DNA of 64,000 nt from the NCBI RefSeq assembly GCF_009176975.1, contig NZ_WEZG01000012.1:93588-157587 (forward strand), given 5' to 3'. The notes under the pieces were generated by a model. The model saw nothing but the letters and a program-made list of their open reading frames with translations. It was not told the DNA's origin and ran no database searches. This DNA is from Aureimonas psammosilenae. Its GTDB lineage: Bacteria; Pseudomonadota; Alphaproteobacteria; Rhizobiales; Rhizobiaceae. Position 1 is the first letter of the stretch; each line of letters begins with the position of its first letter. Shown in pieces: positions 39,725 through 49,164 of the stretch. The position numbers were made by a program, and so were the translations under genes.

Positions 39725-40891
39725 TCAGTCCTGGCCGAAGAGGTCGCGCGTATAGACCTTGTTGCTGACATCCGCGAGTTCCGCCGACATGCGGTTGGAC
39801 ACGATGACATCGGCCACGCGCTTGAACTCCGATAGATCGCGCATCACCGGCGAGCGGAAATACTCGTTCTCCTTCAGCGCCGGCTCGAACACCACCACCG
39901 GCACGCCCTTGGCCTTGATGCGCTTCATGATGCCCTGGATCGAGGACTGACGGAAATTGTCCGAGCCATGCTTCATGGTCAGGCGGTGGACGCCGACGAT
40001 CCGCGGGTCGCGGCGCAGGATGTCGTTGGCGATGAAGTCCTTGCGCGTGGAGTTGGCGTCAACGATCGCGCGCATCAGATCCTGCGGCACGTCGCGATAG
40101 TTCGCCAGAAGCTGCTTTGTGTCTTTCGGCAGGCAATAACCGCCATAGCCGAAGGACGGGTTGTTGTAATGCGAGCCGATGCGCGGATCGAGGCAAACAC
40201 CGCCGATGATCTCGCGCGTGCTGAGGCCGTGCGTCGCCGCATAGGTATCCAGCTCGTTGAAGAAGGCGACGCGCATGGCGAGAAAGGTGTTGGAGAAGAG
40301 CTTGATCGCCTCCGCCTCGCTGGCGCCGGTGAAAAGCACCTCGACATCCTGCCGGATCGCCCCTTCGAGCAGAAGCTGCGCGAAGCGCTGGGCGCGTTCG
40401 GAATGTTCGCCGACGATGATGCGCGAAGGATGCAGGTTGTCGTAGAGCGCCTTGCCTTCGCGCAGGAATTCCGGCGAGAAGATGATGTTGTCGTTGCCGA
40501 GTTCGGCGCGGACCCGGCGCGTGTAGCCGACCGGGATGGTGGACTTGATCACCACCGTCGCCTGCGGGTTCACCGCTGCCACGTCCCGGATCGCCGATTC
40601 CACGAGGCGCGTGTCGAAGGTGTTGGTGTCGGGATCGTAGTTGGTCGGCGTCGCCACGATCACGAAATCGGCGTTCGCATAGGCCTCGTCGCGATCCGTC
40701 GTCGCCCGAAGGTTCAACTCGCGGGTCTTCAGATAGTCCTCGACCTCGGCATCGACGATCGGCGAGCGCTTGGCATTGACGAGATCGACCTTGGCGGCGA
40801 CCACGTCGAGCGCGACGACCTCGTTATGCTGTGCGAGCAGGATGGCGTTGGACAGTCCGACATATCCAAGGCCTGCTACCGCAATCTTCAT
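39725..40891 (-). CDS. ugd: UDP-glucose 6-dehydrogenase
   Basis: A 388-residue enzyme oxidising UDP-glucose to UDP-glucuronate with two NAD. The N-terminal Rossmann motif is [20 protein letters not shown]; other signatures are [27 protein letters not shown] and the catalytic cysteine (C253) in [13 protein letters not shown]. Length matches the short Escherichia coli-type enzymes. It lies downstream of the Wza-like export gene on the same strand after a hairpin, and uses the product of GalU, so it likely supplies an exported polysaccharide. Confidence 0.95.
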   Translation of the reverse strand: MKIAVAGLGYVGLSNAILLAQHNEVVALDVVAAKVDLVNAKRSPIVDAEVEDYLKTRELNLRATTDRDEAYANADFVIVATPTNYDPDTNTFDTRLVESAIRDVAAVNPQATVVIKSTIPVGYTRRVRAELGNDNIIFSPEFLREGKALYDNLHPSRIIVGEHSERAQRFAQLLLEGAIRQDVEVLFTGASEAEAIKLFSNTFLAMRVAFFNELDTYAATHGLSTREIIGGVCLDPRIGSHYNNPSFGYGGYCLPKDTKQLLANYRDVPQDLMRAIVDANSTRKDFIANDILRRDPRIVGVHRLTMKHGSDNFRQSSIQGIMKRIKAKGVPVVVFEPALKENEYFRSPVMRDLSEFKRVADVIVSNRMSAELADVSNKVYTRDLFGQD

Positions 40892-41016
40892 CGCAAGGTT
40901 CCCACGGTTGATCCGGTTGCGCCGCCTCGAGGCGACCGGGGGACCTTATTTTTTTGCGGTGCGGCATACAAGGTGCCGGCGGTTGCGTTGCCGCATACCG
41001 CCTGGAACCACGCGAA

Positions 41017-41040
41017 CGCCCGCCGCGAGGGCGGGCGATC
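41017..41040 (-). terminator. Hairpin after Wza-like gene
   Basis: CGCCCGCC / GGCGGGCG, an eight-base-pair stem with a five-base loop, 15 bases beyond the stop codon on the minus strand. It is followed by only TTCG, so it may be leaky, letting some transcripts reach ugd. Confidence 0.6.
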
Positions 41041-41051
41041 GCCAAGACGCG

Positions 41052-42260
41052 TCAGAAGTCGCGGACGGAAGTTCTGGTCGACACGAAGTCGCCGGTCGCG
41101 CCCGAAGCCGAACTCGTGACGGAGTTGACGATGTTCAGGAACTTCAGGACCTCGGTGGAGTCGGAGTTCGACACGTAGAGGATGTCCTTGTCCTGCATCG
41201 GCAGCTTCTGCACCGCGAAGAAGGAGGCCGGGTCGCGCATGTTGGCGCGGATGATGACGGGCACTTCCGAACCGGAGAAGCGCGACACGTCCACCCGCAT
41301 GCGGGTCAGGAGCGAGCGGTCCATCGTGCGGTAGAGAAGAAGCTGCGCGGGGTCCGCACGGCCGTCCAGAAGACCGCCGGCCTTGCCCAGGGCTTCGCCG
41401 AGGGTGAGGTTGGATTCCTCGAAGTCGATGCGCCCGTTGAGCCCCGACGCGCCGAAGGCGAGGAACGTGCGGCGCTCGCGATTGACATAGACCGTGTCGC
41501 CAGTGGCCACAAAGATGTTCTCGGTCGGGTTCTCGATGAGATCGGAGAACAGGACCGTGCCTTCCTTGCCGCGCCGCTGCAGCGTGACATAGGTTTCGAC
41601 GCCGGGCGTCGACAGGCCGCCGGCTCTGGCGATGACATCGAGAACGCGTTCGCCCGATGGGTTCAGTTCGAGCTTGGCCGGTTCCTTCACGTCGCCGAGA
41701 ACGGACACCTGGCTGGAGCGGTTCTCCACGATCGTGACCAGCACCTGCGGCTCGATGGCCCGGTTGGCCAGAAGGTTCTCGATCTCGGCCTGAACGGCGG
41801 TGGTGGTGCGACCGGAAGCGCGGATGCGGCCGGCATAGGGAACGGAGATCGTGCCCGCGCGGTCCACGGTCTGCTGGGGCAGGGTCACGTAGTTGCCGGG
41901 GCGGCTGCCCGCGTCTTCCGGAATGAACAGACCGCCGGTCGCGGCTTCGAAGATCGACACCTGCACGATGTCGCCCGGCCCGAGCACCGTTTCCGGCGCC
42001 CCGCCCCTGCCGCCGCCGAAACCGTTCTTCAGCGAGGTCTTCTCGGCATGCTGGAAGTAGCTCAAGGCCTCTTTGTTCAGGTCGAGCAGAACATAGTCGA
42101 TGCCGACCTTGCGGTCGGGATAACCGACGCGCACGGCCGCCTGGCTCTTGATGTCGCGCTTGTCCGGCCCCGAGCTTGGCAGTCCGGAACATCCCGCCAG
42201 CCCGAGAAGAAGGGCGAGTCCCGAGACGGCAAGCTTGCGAGGAGCAAAGACCATGAACAT
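41052..42260 (-). CDS. Polysaccharide biosynthesis/export lipoprotein, Wza-type
   Basis: 402 residues. A lipoprotein signal ends at Cys24 (LALLLGLAGC). Residues about 90-190 form the Poly_export domain (LGPGDIVQVSIFEA, AGTISVPYAGRIRASGRTT), followed by SLBB domains (SSQVSVLGDVKEPAKLELN; LNGRIDFEESNLTLGEALGK). Wza-family proteins form the outer-membrane exit channel for capsule or exopolysaccharide. No Wzc kinase or glycosyltransferase follows directly; ugd is next. Start codons at 42260 and 42254 are both possible, with no clear ribosome-binding site. Confidence 0.93.
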   Translation of the reverse strand: MFMVFAPRKLAVSGLALLLGLAGCSGLPSSGPDKRDIKSQAAVRVGYPDRKVGIDYVLLDLNKEALSYFQHAEKTSLKNGFGGGRGGAPETVLGPGDIVQVSIFEAATGGLFIPEDAGSRPGNYVTLPQQTVDRAGTISVPYAGRIRASGRTTTAVQAEIENLLANRAIEPQVLVTIVENRSSQVSVLGDVKEPAKLELNPSGERVLDVIARAGGLSTPGVETYVTLQRRGKEGTVLFSDLIENPTENIFVATGDTVYVNRERRTFLAFGASGLNGRIDFEESNLTLGEALGKAGGLLDGRADPAQLLLYRTMDRSLLTRMRVDVSRFSGSEVPVIIRANMRDPASFFAVQKLPMQDKDILYVSNSDSTEVLKFLNIVNSVTSSASGATGDFVSTRTSVRDF

Positions 42261-42872
42261 GACCCAACGAGGAAACGGAGGGTTTTATCGATCACGCGGC
42301 CGAGAAAATCCATCGCCGAGTCGGTGCTTTCGCACACGAACGACGTCACCGAGGCCGCTTATGTTGCCGGAAGGACACGAATTTGCAGAGAGTTAACCAC
42401 CTCCAACAATTTTGGTCTTGATATGCCGAGCTTGATCCAGGCCCAGCCTCACGCAAGTCATTCGCTGCACCATGCTTGGCCCCGGATTGTGGTGCCCGCC
42501 CGTGAAGAACCCGAGGAACGGTTCGGCAGCCGTCGGCAATCTCGGACGACCCGCATCGGTCGGCCTTCCTGTTTCCCTTCCTCTGCGTCGCCTTCTCGAT
42601 TGCTATTCGACCGAAGGTTGGACGCCAAGATATCGGACCTCGATGGAACTGTTCCAATTCTTGCCCAGCCATCCAATTTCCTTCACCTCTGACATAAGGG
42701 ACGGCGCAAGAGTCTCATCGATTTTCGATTGTTTTTCAGGAACTTGTTTTCGATTGTCTCGGACAAGGACTTCGCGATCCGAGCCGCCGCATTGACGGAT
42801 ACTTAAACTCGAAGGGAGCAGAGTTCCGTTGAATGCCCCTGCCGGCCATCACCGGGATTGCGAGGAAGAATC
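42261..42872. promoter_or_regulatory. Long non-coding divergent region between Wza-like and chemoreceptor genes
   Basis: About 610 bases with short frames on both strands but none with a start, length or composition suggesting a gene. AT-richer segments lie at 42370-42430 and 42710-42770. It should hold the promoters of both flanking genes. A direct repeat is noted separately. Confidence 0.5.
42722..42757. repeat. Direct repeat TTTTCGATTGT, two copies 25 bases apart
   Basis: TTTTCGATTGT occurs at 42722-42732 and 42747-42757. The 25-base spacing is roughly two and a half helical turns. It lies 115 bases upstream of the chemoreceptor start and could be a regulator site. Confidence 0.4.
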
Positions 42873-44609
42873 ATGTTGGACATCCTTTCCAATGACGCCG
42901 GCCATGTGCTCGCCGCCTTGGATCTGTCCATGGCGGTGATCGAGTTCGACCTGAGCGGCAAGATCCTGAAGGCGAACGCGAATTTCTGCGAGTTGATGGA
43001 CTACAAGCCGGCGGAGATCGTGGGGCAGCACCATCGCATCTTCGTGGAGGCCGAATACGCGCGATCGGGCGACTACGAAGCCTTCTGGGCCAAGCTGCGA
43101 GGCGGCGAGTTCGTGTGCAGCGAATTCAAGCGCTTCGGCAAGAACGGCAAGGAGGTGTTCATTCGCGGAAACTACAACCCCATCCGCAACGCGCGCGGCC
43201 GCGTCTACAAGATCGTGAAGTTCGCCAACGACATCACGGAAACCAAGCTCGGCCAGCTCGAGAACCAGGCGCGGATGGAGGCGGTGGAGCGGTCGCAGGC
43301 GACGATCGAATTCACCACCGACGGCACCGTGCTGCGGGCCAACTCCCTCTTTTTGAATGCGCTCGGCTATACGATGGACGAGATCCAAGGCCGCAAGCAC
43401 AGCATGTTCGTCGACCCCAACGAGACACGGTCGGCCGAATACGAAAGCTTCTGGGAACGCCTGCGCGGCGGCGAGATCTTCACGAACGAGTTCCGCCGGA
43501 TCGGCAAGAACGGCAAGGAGGTCTTCATCCAGGCGTCCTACAACCCGATCTTCGATCTGAACGGCAAGGTCGTCAAAGTGGCGAAGTTCGCCACCGACGT
43601 GACGGACCGCGTTCTGGCCGTGCGCCGCCTCGGCAACGCCCTTCACAAGCTCGCGGAAGGCGATCTGACCTGCGCGGTGGACGAGCCTCTGACGCAGGCT
43701 CTCGACCCCATCCGACAGGATCTCAATTCCTCCGTCCGCACCCTTCGCGAGGCCATGCGCACGGTCAGCGGCAATGCCAACCTGATCCATGCCGGCGCCG
43801 AGCAGATCCGGGTCGCCGCCGACGATCTGGCGCGGCGCACCGAGCAGCAGGCCGCGGCGGTCGAGGAAACGTCCTCCGCGCTCGCGGAGATGACGGACGG
43901 CGTGCGCCGCTCCTCCCACCGGGCCGAGGAAGCCGGCTCGATCGTCGCCAAGACGCGCGTCGAGGCGCAGCAGTCGGGCGGCATCGTCACGCGCGCCGTG
44001 GACGCCATGGGCAAGATCGAGGAATCCTCGGGCAAGATCGGCAGCATCATCGGCGTGATCGACGAGATCGCCTTCCAGACCAACCTTCTGGCGCTCAATG
44101 CCGGCGTCGAGGCGGCGCGCGCCGGGGAAGCCGGCCGGGGCTTCGCGGTTGTCGCGCAGGAGGTTCGAGGGCTCGCCCAAAGATCGGCGGAAGCGGCCAA
44201 GGAGATCAAGGGTCTCATCTCCACCTCCCGCTTCCAAGTGGAGGAAGGCGTGGAACTCGTCGGCCAAGCCGGCACGGCGCTTCAGGGCATCGTGGAAAAA
44301 GTCGCTGAGATCGACGGCCATGTCGCGGCCATCGTGGACGCGGCGCGGATGCAGGCCATCGGATTGTCCGAGATCAACACGGCCGTCGCGACCCTCGACA
44401 AGGGCATCCAGCAGAATGCGGCGATGGTCGAGGAATCCACCGCCGCCTGCAACGAATTGTCGATGGAAGTCGGCTCGCTGAACGCTCTTCTTACCAAGTT
44501 CAAGGTGGAAGAAGGCCGAGGACCTCGCATGGCGGGCGCAAACACCGCCGGCCAGGGATACGCGTCTCCCGCGCGCGCTCTGCAGCAGCGGGTGTCCAGG
44601 GCGTTCTGA
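42873..44609 (+). CDS. Soluble methyl-accepting chemotaxis protein with two PAS domains
   Basis: 578 residues; the ATG at 42873 follows GAGGAAG. Two near-identical PAS modules (about 10-125 and 130-250) repeat the pattern FWxxLRGGExxxxEFxRxGKNGKEVFI, typical of haem- or flavin-binding redox sensors of the Aer2/BdlA sort. A HAMP-like linker (about 255-310) leads to the MCP signalling domain, whose tip is IDEIAFQTNLLALNAGVEAA. There are no membrane segments, so it is cytoplasmic. The C-terminus lacks a CheR-tethering pentapeptide. No che genes are near. Confidence 0.92.
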   Translation: MLDILSNDAGHVLAALDLSMAVIEFDLSGKILKANANFCELMDYKPAEIVGQHHRIFVEAEYARSGDYEAFWAKLRGGEFVCSEFKRFGKNGKEVFIRGNYNPIRNARGRVYKIVKFANDITETKLGQLENQARMEAVERSQATIEFTTDGTVLRANSLFLNALGYTMDEIQGRKHSMFVDPNETRSAEYESFWERLRGGEIFTNEFRRIGKNGKEVFIQASYNPIFDLNGKVVKVAKFATDVTDRVLAVRRLGNALHKLAEGDLTCAVDEPLTQALDPIRQDLNSSVRTLREAMRTVSGNANLIHAGAEQIRVAADDLARRTEQQAAAVEETSSALAEMTDGVRRSSHRAEEAGSIVAKTRVEAQQSGGIVTRAVDAMGKIEESSGKIGSIIGVIDEIAFQTNLLALNAGVEAARAGEAGRGFAVVAQEVRGLAQRSAEAAKEIKGLISTSRFQVEEGVELVGQAGTALQGIVEKVAEIDGHVAAIVDAARMQAIGLSEINTAVATLDKGIQQNAAMVEESTAACNELSMEVGSLNALLTKFKVEEGRGPRMAGANTAGQGYASPARALQQRVSRAF

Positions 44610-44620
44610 ACGCCAGTCAG

Positions 44621-45061
44621 CTAAAGAACGCTGCGGATCGCGAAGCTCGAATTGATGCGCGAAACGCCGGGGAGGCGCGACAGAACCTCCTTGTGGATGC
44701 GCTCGTAGTCCCCTGCCCCGCCAAGCTCCAGGCGAAGGAGGTAGTCTTCTTCGCCCGTCATCAGATAGCATTCCCGGATTTCAGGATGCTTCAGGACATC
44801 GGCCTCGAAGCGGTTCAACGCATCCTCCGTCTGCCGCTCCAGGCTGATGCGCACGATCACCACATGGGTGTCGGCTGACCCCGACCCCGCGACGATCGCC
44901 GTATATCCCCGGATCGTGCCCTGCTCCTCCAGGATCTGCACGCGGCGCAGGCATGCAGAGGCCGAAAGCCCGACCTCGGCGGCGAGCTGCACGTTGCTGA
45001 CCCGCGCATTGCGCCGCAACGCCTTGATGATGGCCCGGTCCAACCGGTCGAGCTCGGCCAT
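44621..45061 (-). CDS. Lrp/AsnC-family regulator, probable DadR
   Basis: 146 residues from the ATG at 45061. An N-terminal winged HTH (LDRLDRAIIKALRRNARVSN, LAAEVGLSASACLRRVQILE) is followed by the RAM/AsnC ligand-binding domain (about 70-140). It is transcribed divergently from alr-dadA, the classic place for DadR, which senses alanine and activates D-amino acid dehydrogenase and racemase genes. A perfect palindrome in the shared region is a good candidate site. Family call firm; the ligand is inferred from context. Confidence 0.88.
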   Translation of the reverse strand: MAELDRLDRAIIKALRRNARVSNVQLAAEVGLSASACLRRVQILEEQGTIRGYTAIVAGSGSADTHVVIVRISLERQTEDALNRFEADVLKHPEIRECYLMTGEEDYLLRLELGGAGDYERIHKEVLSRLPGVSRINSSFAIRSVL

Positions 45062-45111
45062 GAATATTGCGCTTTTTCGAATGAATTGATGCCTTCGGCT
45101 CGATTTATCGC

Positions 45112-45157
45112 AGATCCTTCGACGGATCGCGCGGACATTCGGCGATAATTCGCCGAA
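45112..45157. promoter_or_regulatory. Palindromes in the dadR/alr control region
   Basis: TTCGGCGA-TAAT-TCGCCGAA at 45138-45157 is a perfect 8-bp inverted repeat, 30 bases before the alr ATG. A second one, GATCC...GGATC, lies just upstream around 45112-45128. Both suit binding by the Lrp-type regulator encoded divergently. Confidence 0.6.
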
Positions 45158-45187
45158 CATGCTCGTCGTTCAGCGAAGGTGGCGCAC

Positions 45188-46333
45188 ATGCTCGCGCATT
45201 CGAACGGCATCGAGGACGAACCGGCGGACGAGAGCGACGGGTTCGCCGCGTCGGGCGGCATCCTGACGGTCGATCTGACGGCGCTGCGGGCCAACTATGC
45301 CCGGCTCCGCCAGGAGGCGACGGGCGCCGAGGTGGCGGGCGTCGTGAAGGCGAATGCCTACGGGCTCGGGATCGAACCTGTCGCGAAAGCTCTATGGGCG
45401 GAAGGCTGCCGCACCTTCTTCGTCGCGCAGCTTTGCGAAGCGCTGGAACTTCGACCGCTGCTGCCGGATGCCGACATCTTCGTTCTGAACGGCTTGGCGA
45501 GCGGGACCGAGGAGGCCGCGGCCCGCCGGAACATCCGCCCCGTTCTCAATTCCCTGCCCCAGATCCGTGCGTGGTCCGCGCTGGCCGCCCGTGAAGGCGG
45601 AAGGCTGCCGGCCGCGATCCAGGTGGATTCCGGCATGTCCCGGCTCGGCCTTTCCGGGCAAGAGGTCGAGGCGGTCGCGGCCGACTCGGCGCTTCTGGCG
45701 GGCATCGAAACGCGGCTGGTGATGAGCCATCTCGCCTGCGCCGACGAGCCGGCGCATCCGGCGAACAAGGCGCAGCTCGAAAGCTTCCGCCGGCTCGCCG
45801 CCCTTTTGCCGAAGGCCCCGCTGTCGCTCGCCAATTCGGCCGGCGTGTTCCTCGGCCCCGATTTCCGCTTCGACCTCGTGCGGCCCGGCATCGCGCTTTA
45901 CGGCGGCCGGCCGCTCGCCGGCGAGCGCGCCAATCCGATGCGTCCGGTGGTGCGGCTTGAAGCGCGGATCGTCCAGCTTCGCCATGTGCCGGCCGGCGCA
46001 GGCATCGGCTACGGTCTTAGCGCGGTGGCAGAGCAGGCGATGCGTCTCGCGACGATCGGCATCGGCTATGCCGACGGCTGGCCGCGCCGGCTCGGCAACC
46101 ATATCGCGGCCTTTGCCGGCGCGCGCGCCCTGCCGATGGTCGGGCGCGTTTCCATGGACTCCATCATCCTCGACATCGGCGATGCGCCGCTCGGCGACGG
46201 CGATCTCGTCGATCTCATCGGTCAGAACCAAGATGTCGATGCGGTGGCGGGGGCCGCCGACACCATCTCCTACGAGATCCTCACCTCGCTCGGCCGACGC
46301 TTCGCGCGCCGCTATATCGGAGAAAGCGCATGA
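45188..46333 (+). CDS. alr: Alanine racemase
   Basis: 381 residues. A fold-type III PLP enzyme interconverting L- and D-alanine. The PLP lysine K54 lies in [10 protein letters not shown], and the second catalytic Tyr is expected in the C-terminal half near GVGYADGW-like [24 protein letters not shown] is also typical. The ATG at 45188 is well placed after GAAGG; a GTG at 45179 is a poorer choice. It overlaps dadA (ATGA), so this is the catabolic racemase (DadX type), though it may also serve the cell wall. Confidence 0.94.
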   Translation: MLAHSNGIEDEPADESDGFAASGGILTVDLTALRANYARLRQEATGAEVAGVVKANAYGLGIEPVAKALWAEGCRTFFVAQLCEALELRPLLPDADIFVLNGLASGTEEAAARRNIRPVLNSLPQIRAWSALAAREGGRLPAAIQVDSGMSRLGLSGQEVEAVAADSALLAGIETRLVMSHLACADEPAHPANKAQLESFRRLAALLPKAPLSLANSAGVFLGPDFRFDLVRPGIALYGGRPLAGERANPMRPVVRLEARIVQLRHVPAGAGIGYGLSAVAEQAMRLATIGIGYADGWPRRLGNHIAAFAGARALPMVGRVSMDSIILDIGDAPLGDGDLVDLIGQNQDVDAVAGAADTISYEILTSLGRRFARRYIGESA

Positions 46334-47601
46334 AGGTCGCGGTCTTGGGCGCCGGCATTCTCGGCACGACCTCCGCCTGGTATCTCGCCAAGGCGGGCCA
46401 CGAGGTGACGGTGATCGACCGCCAGCCGGGGCCGGCGCTGGAAACGAGCTTCGCCAATGCCGGCGAAGTATCCTTCGGTTATTGCTCGCCCTGGGCGGCG
46501 CCGGGCATTCCGAAGAAGGCGCTGAAATGGCTGATGATGGAGCACGCCCCGCTCATCCTGCGGCCCAAGCCCGATTTCGCCATGCTGTCCTGGATGGCGC
46601 AGATGCTGGCCAACTGCACGGCCGAGCGCTACGCGGTCAACAAGAGCCGGATGCTGCGCTTGTCCGACTACAGCCGCCTGTGCCTCGGCGAACTGAAAGC
46701 CGAGACGGGCATCGAATACGATCAGCGCATGAAGGGCACGCTTCAGCTCTTTCGCACGCAGGCGCAGTTGGATGCCTCGGCGAAAGATGTGGAGGCGCTG
46801 AGGCAGGACGGCATTCCCTTCGAAGTCCTCGATCCTTCCGGCTGCGTGAAGGCCGAGCCGGCGCTGGCCCACGCCCATAACCGCATCGTCGGCGGCCTCC
46901 TGACGCCGAACGACGAAACCGGCGACTGCTTCATGTTCGCCAACGCTCTGGCCAAGCTCGCCCAGACGCGCGGCGTTTCCTTCGATTACGGGCGCACCAT
47001 CCACCGCGTGCGCGCCGAGAACGGCCGCGTCGCGGGCGTCGAAACCGACCGGGGCGTCACGCCGGCCGATGCGGTGGTGGTCGCGCTCGGCTCTTATTCG
47101 CCCGCCATGGTGAAGCCCCACGGCATCCGCCTGCCGGTTTATCCGGTGAAGGGCTATTCGCTGACCATTCCGATCGTCGATGCGTCGCGCGCGCCCGAAT
47201 CCACCGTGATGGACGAAAGCTACAAGATCGCCATCACCCGCCTCGGCAAACGTATCCGGGTCGGCGGAATGGCCGAAATCTCCGGGTTCACCAAGGATCT
47301 GGCGCCGGACCGCCGCCGCACGCTCGAACATTCCGTGTCCGACCTTTTCCCCGGCGGCGACATGGCCCGCGCGAGCTTCTGGTCGGGCTTGCGCCCCATG
47401 ACGCCCGATGGAACGCCGGTGATCGGGCCGACGAAGGTGAAGGGTCTGTTCCTCAATACCGGCCACGGCACGCTCGGCTGGACCATGAGCTGCGGCTCGG
47501 GAAAGCTCATCGCCGACCTCGTTTCCGGCCGCCCGCCGGAAATCGACGCGCGCGACCTCGCCGTGTCGCGCTATTCGGAACGACAGCGCATATCGTCCTG
47601 A
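46330..47601 (+). CDS. dadA: D-amino acid dehydrogenase
   Basis: A 423-residue FAD enzyme oxidising D-alanine and other D-amino acids to 2-oxo acids and ammonia, passing electrons to the respiratory chain. Signatures: [20 protein letters not shown] (FAD fold), [27 protein letters not shown] and the C-terminal [20 protein letters not shown]. Length is normal. Its ATG overlaps the alr stop, so translation is coupled; together they turn L-alanine into pyruvate under the divergent Lrp-type regulator. Confidence 0.95.
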   Translation: MKVAVLGAGILGTTSAWYLAKAGHEVTVIDRQPGPALETSFANAGEVSFGYCSPWAAPGIPKKALKWLMMEHAPLILRPKPDFAMLSWMAQMLANCTAERYAVNKSRMLRLSDYSRLCLGELKAETGIEYDQRMKGTLQLFRTQAQLDASAKDVEALRQDGIPFEVLDPSGCVKAEPALAHAHNRIVGGLLTPNDETGDCFMFANALAKLAQTRGVSFDYGRTIHRVRAENGRVAGVETDRGVTPADAVVVALGSYSPAMVKPHGIRLPVYPVKGYSLTIPIVDASRAPESTVMDESYKIAITRLGKRIRVGGMAEISGFTKDLAPDRRRTLEHSVSDLFPGGDMARASFWSGLRPMTPDGTPVIGPTKVKGLFLNTGHGTLGWTMSCGSGKLIADLVSGRPPEIDARDLAVSRYSERQRISS

Positions 47602-47723
47602 CCCCCTCTGGATTCGTCGTCGCCGCGACACCATCTTTGCGGCGATAGGGGACCGTTCGGATCATCGCGCTTCGCGGCGTGAGCGTCCCCATCCCGTCAT
47701 TTCGAACTGGATGGAGAGATGCG

Positions 47724-49016
47724 ATGCAGTTCTTCCCTTCCGTTGCTCATGGATCGGCATCGGTGGATAGCGGCCTGTGGCCGCTGCGCCGAACGGCCGT
47801 TCTCGACTGGCTCGTGCAGGAAACCAGCGGCGAGCGTTTCATCGACAACATCTTCGTGGAACTGAACCAGCGCTTGAACGAGGGCGGCATTCCGGTGGCG
47901 CGCGCGACGCTCGCCCTTCGCATCCAGCATCCGCAATGGTTCGGCGCGAGCTTCATGTGGCGCCGGGGCATGGCCGAAGCGGAGATCGAGACCTACGAGC
48001 ACGGCCGGCAGGAAACCGCCCTGTACCTCAACAGCCCGATCAAGGCGATCCTGGGCGGCCTGGGCGAGATTCGCGGCCGTTTGGGGGAGCGCGGCAACGG
48101 CAACGCCGCCCATTACTCGATCTACGACGAGCTTCGCGCGCAGGGCTATACCGATTATGTGGCCTGGCCGATCGACCATACGCTCGGGCGCCGGCACGTG
48201 GTGTCCTTCGCGACGGACCGTCCGGGAGGCTTTCGGGACGACGAGGTCGAACTCCTGCGCGATCTTCTGCCGGCCTTCGCCCTCGTCAGCGAAATCCGGC
48301 TGAAGAACCGCCTCGCCCGCACGCTCCTCGACACCTATGTCGGCCCCCACGCAAGCGCCGAAATCCTGGCGGGCGCCATCACGCGCGGCAGCGGCACCAC
48401 GGTTGGCGCGGCGATCCTGATCTGCGACCTTCGCGACTTCACCAATCTTTCCGAGCTTTGGCCGCGCGACGACGTGATCGACATGCTGAACGGCTATTTC
48501 GATGCGATGTCGGAGCCGATCGAGAAGCATGGCGGCGAAATCCTGAAATTCGTCGGCGACGGTCTTCTGGCCATCTTCCCGCTCGACAAGCCGACCGCCG
48601 CGGTGGACCTCCTGCGCGCCGTCGCCGAAGCGCAGAGCGCGATGGTCGCCTTGAACCTCAAGCACGAACAGCTCGGCCGTCCGACGCTCGGCTACGGCAT
48701 CGGCATCCATGTCGGCGACGTGATGTACGGCAATATCGGCTCCAAGCGGCGTCTCGACTTCACCGTGATCGGACCGGCGGTGAACATCGCCGCGCGGCTG
48801 GAAGCCCTGACCAAAAAGGTGAAGCGCCCCGTTCTCCTGTCCAAGACCTTCGCCGAGATGGCGGGGTGCCAGAAGACCCTGGAAAGCCTCGGCGCTTATC
48901 CGCTGAAGGGCCTCGGCGAACCGATCGAGGTCTTCGCCTTCGCGGGCGACCGATGCAGCGCGGCAGCCGCCGAAGCGGAGGAGACCGTCGAAAGCTTTCC
49001 ACCGCTTCTCGCCTGA
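47724..49016 (+). CDS. Class III adenylate/guanylate cyclase
   Basis: 430 residues; the ATG at 47724 follows GGAGAGATGCG. The C-terminal cyclase homology domain (about 225-400) has the two metal-binding Asp regions (AAILICDLRDFTNLS, EILKFVGDGLLAIFP), GIGIHVGDVMYGNIGS and DFTVIGPAVNIAARLEAL, so it should be catalytically competent. The N-terminal ~200 residues form a conserved-looking sensory region (FIDNIFVELNQRLNEGGIPV, SIYDELRAQGYTDYVAWPI) seen in rhizobial cyclases. No membrane segment is evident. Product (cAMP rather than cGMP) is inferred. Confidence 0.9.
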   Translation: MQFFPSVAHGSASVDSGLWPLRRTAVLDWLVQETSGERFIDNIFVELNQRLNEGGIPVARATLALRIQHPQWFGASFMWRRGMAEAEIETYEHGRQETALYLNSPIKAILGGLGEIRGRLGERGNGNAAHYSIYDELRAQGYTDYVAWPIDHTLGRRHVVSFATDRPGGFRDDEVELLRDLLPAFALVSEIRLKNRLARTLLDTYVGPHASAEILAGAITRGSGTTVGAAILICDLRDFTNLSELWPRDDVIDMLNGYFDAMSEPIEKHGGEILKFVGDGLLAIFPLDKPTAAVDLLRAVAEAQSAMVALNLKHEQLGRPTLGYGIGIHVGDVMYGNIGSKRRLDFTVIGPAVNIAARLEALTKKVKRPVLLSKTFAEMAGCQKTLESLGAYPLKGLGEPIEVFAFAGDRCSAAAAEAEETVESFPPLLA

Positions 49017-49164
49017 GGTCATCCCCGCCGAACGGCACCCGCCTTCCGCGCGTGTCGTCCATGCCGCAGTGAACTGATCACCCCGGCAGCGGGTCGGGCT
49101 TTGTCACAAGCCTGCAAACGGAATCGTGCATGTCTCCCGCATCGAACAGCGGAGACCGCATGCC

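Noticed and set aside
42346..42795. Short open frames in the Wza/chemoreceptor intergenic region (108 codons minus, 107 codons plus)
   Set aside because: They overlap each other on opposite strands, lack ribosome-binding sites and show no protein-like composition.
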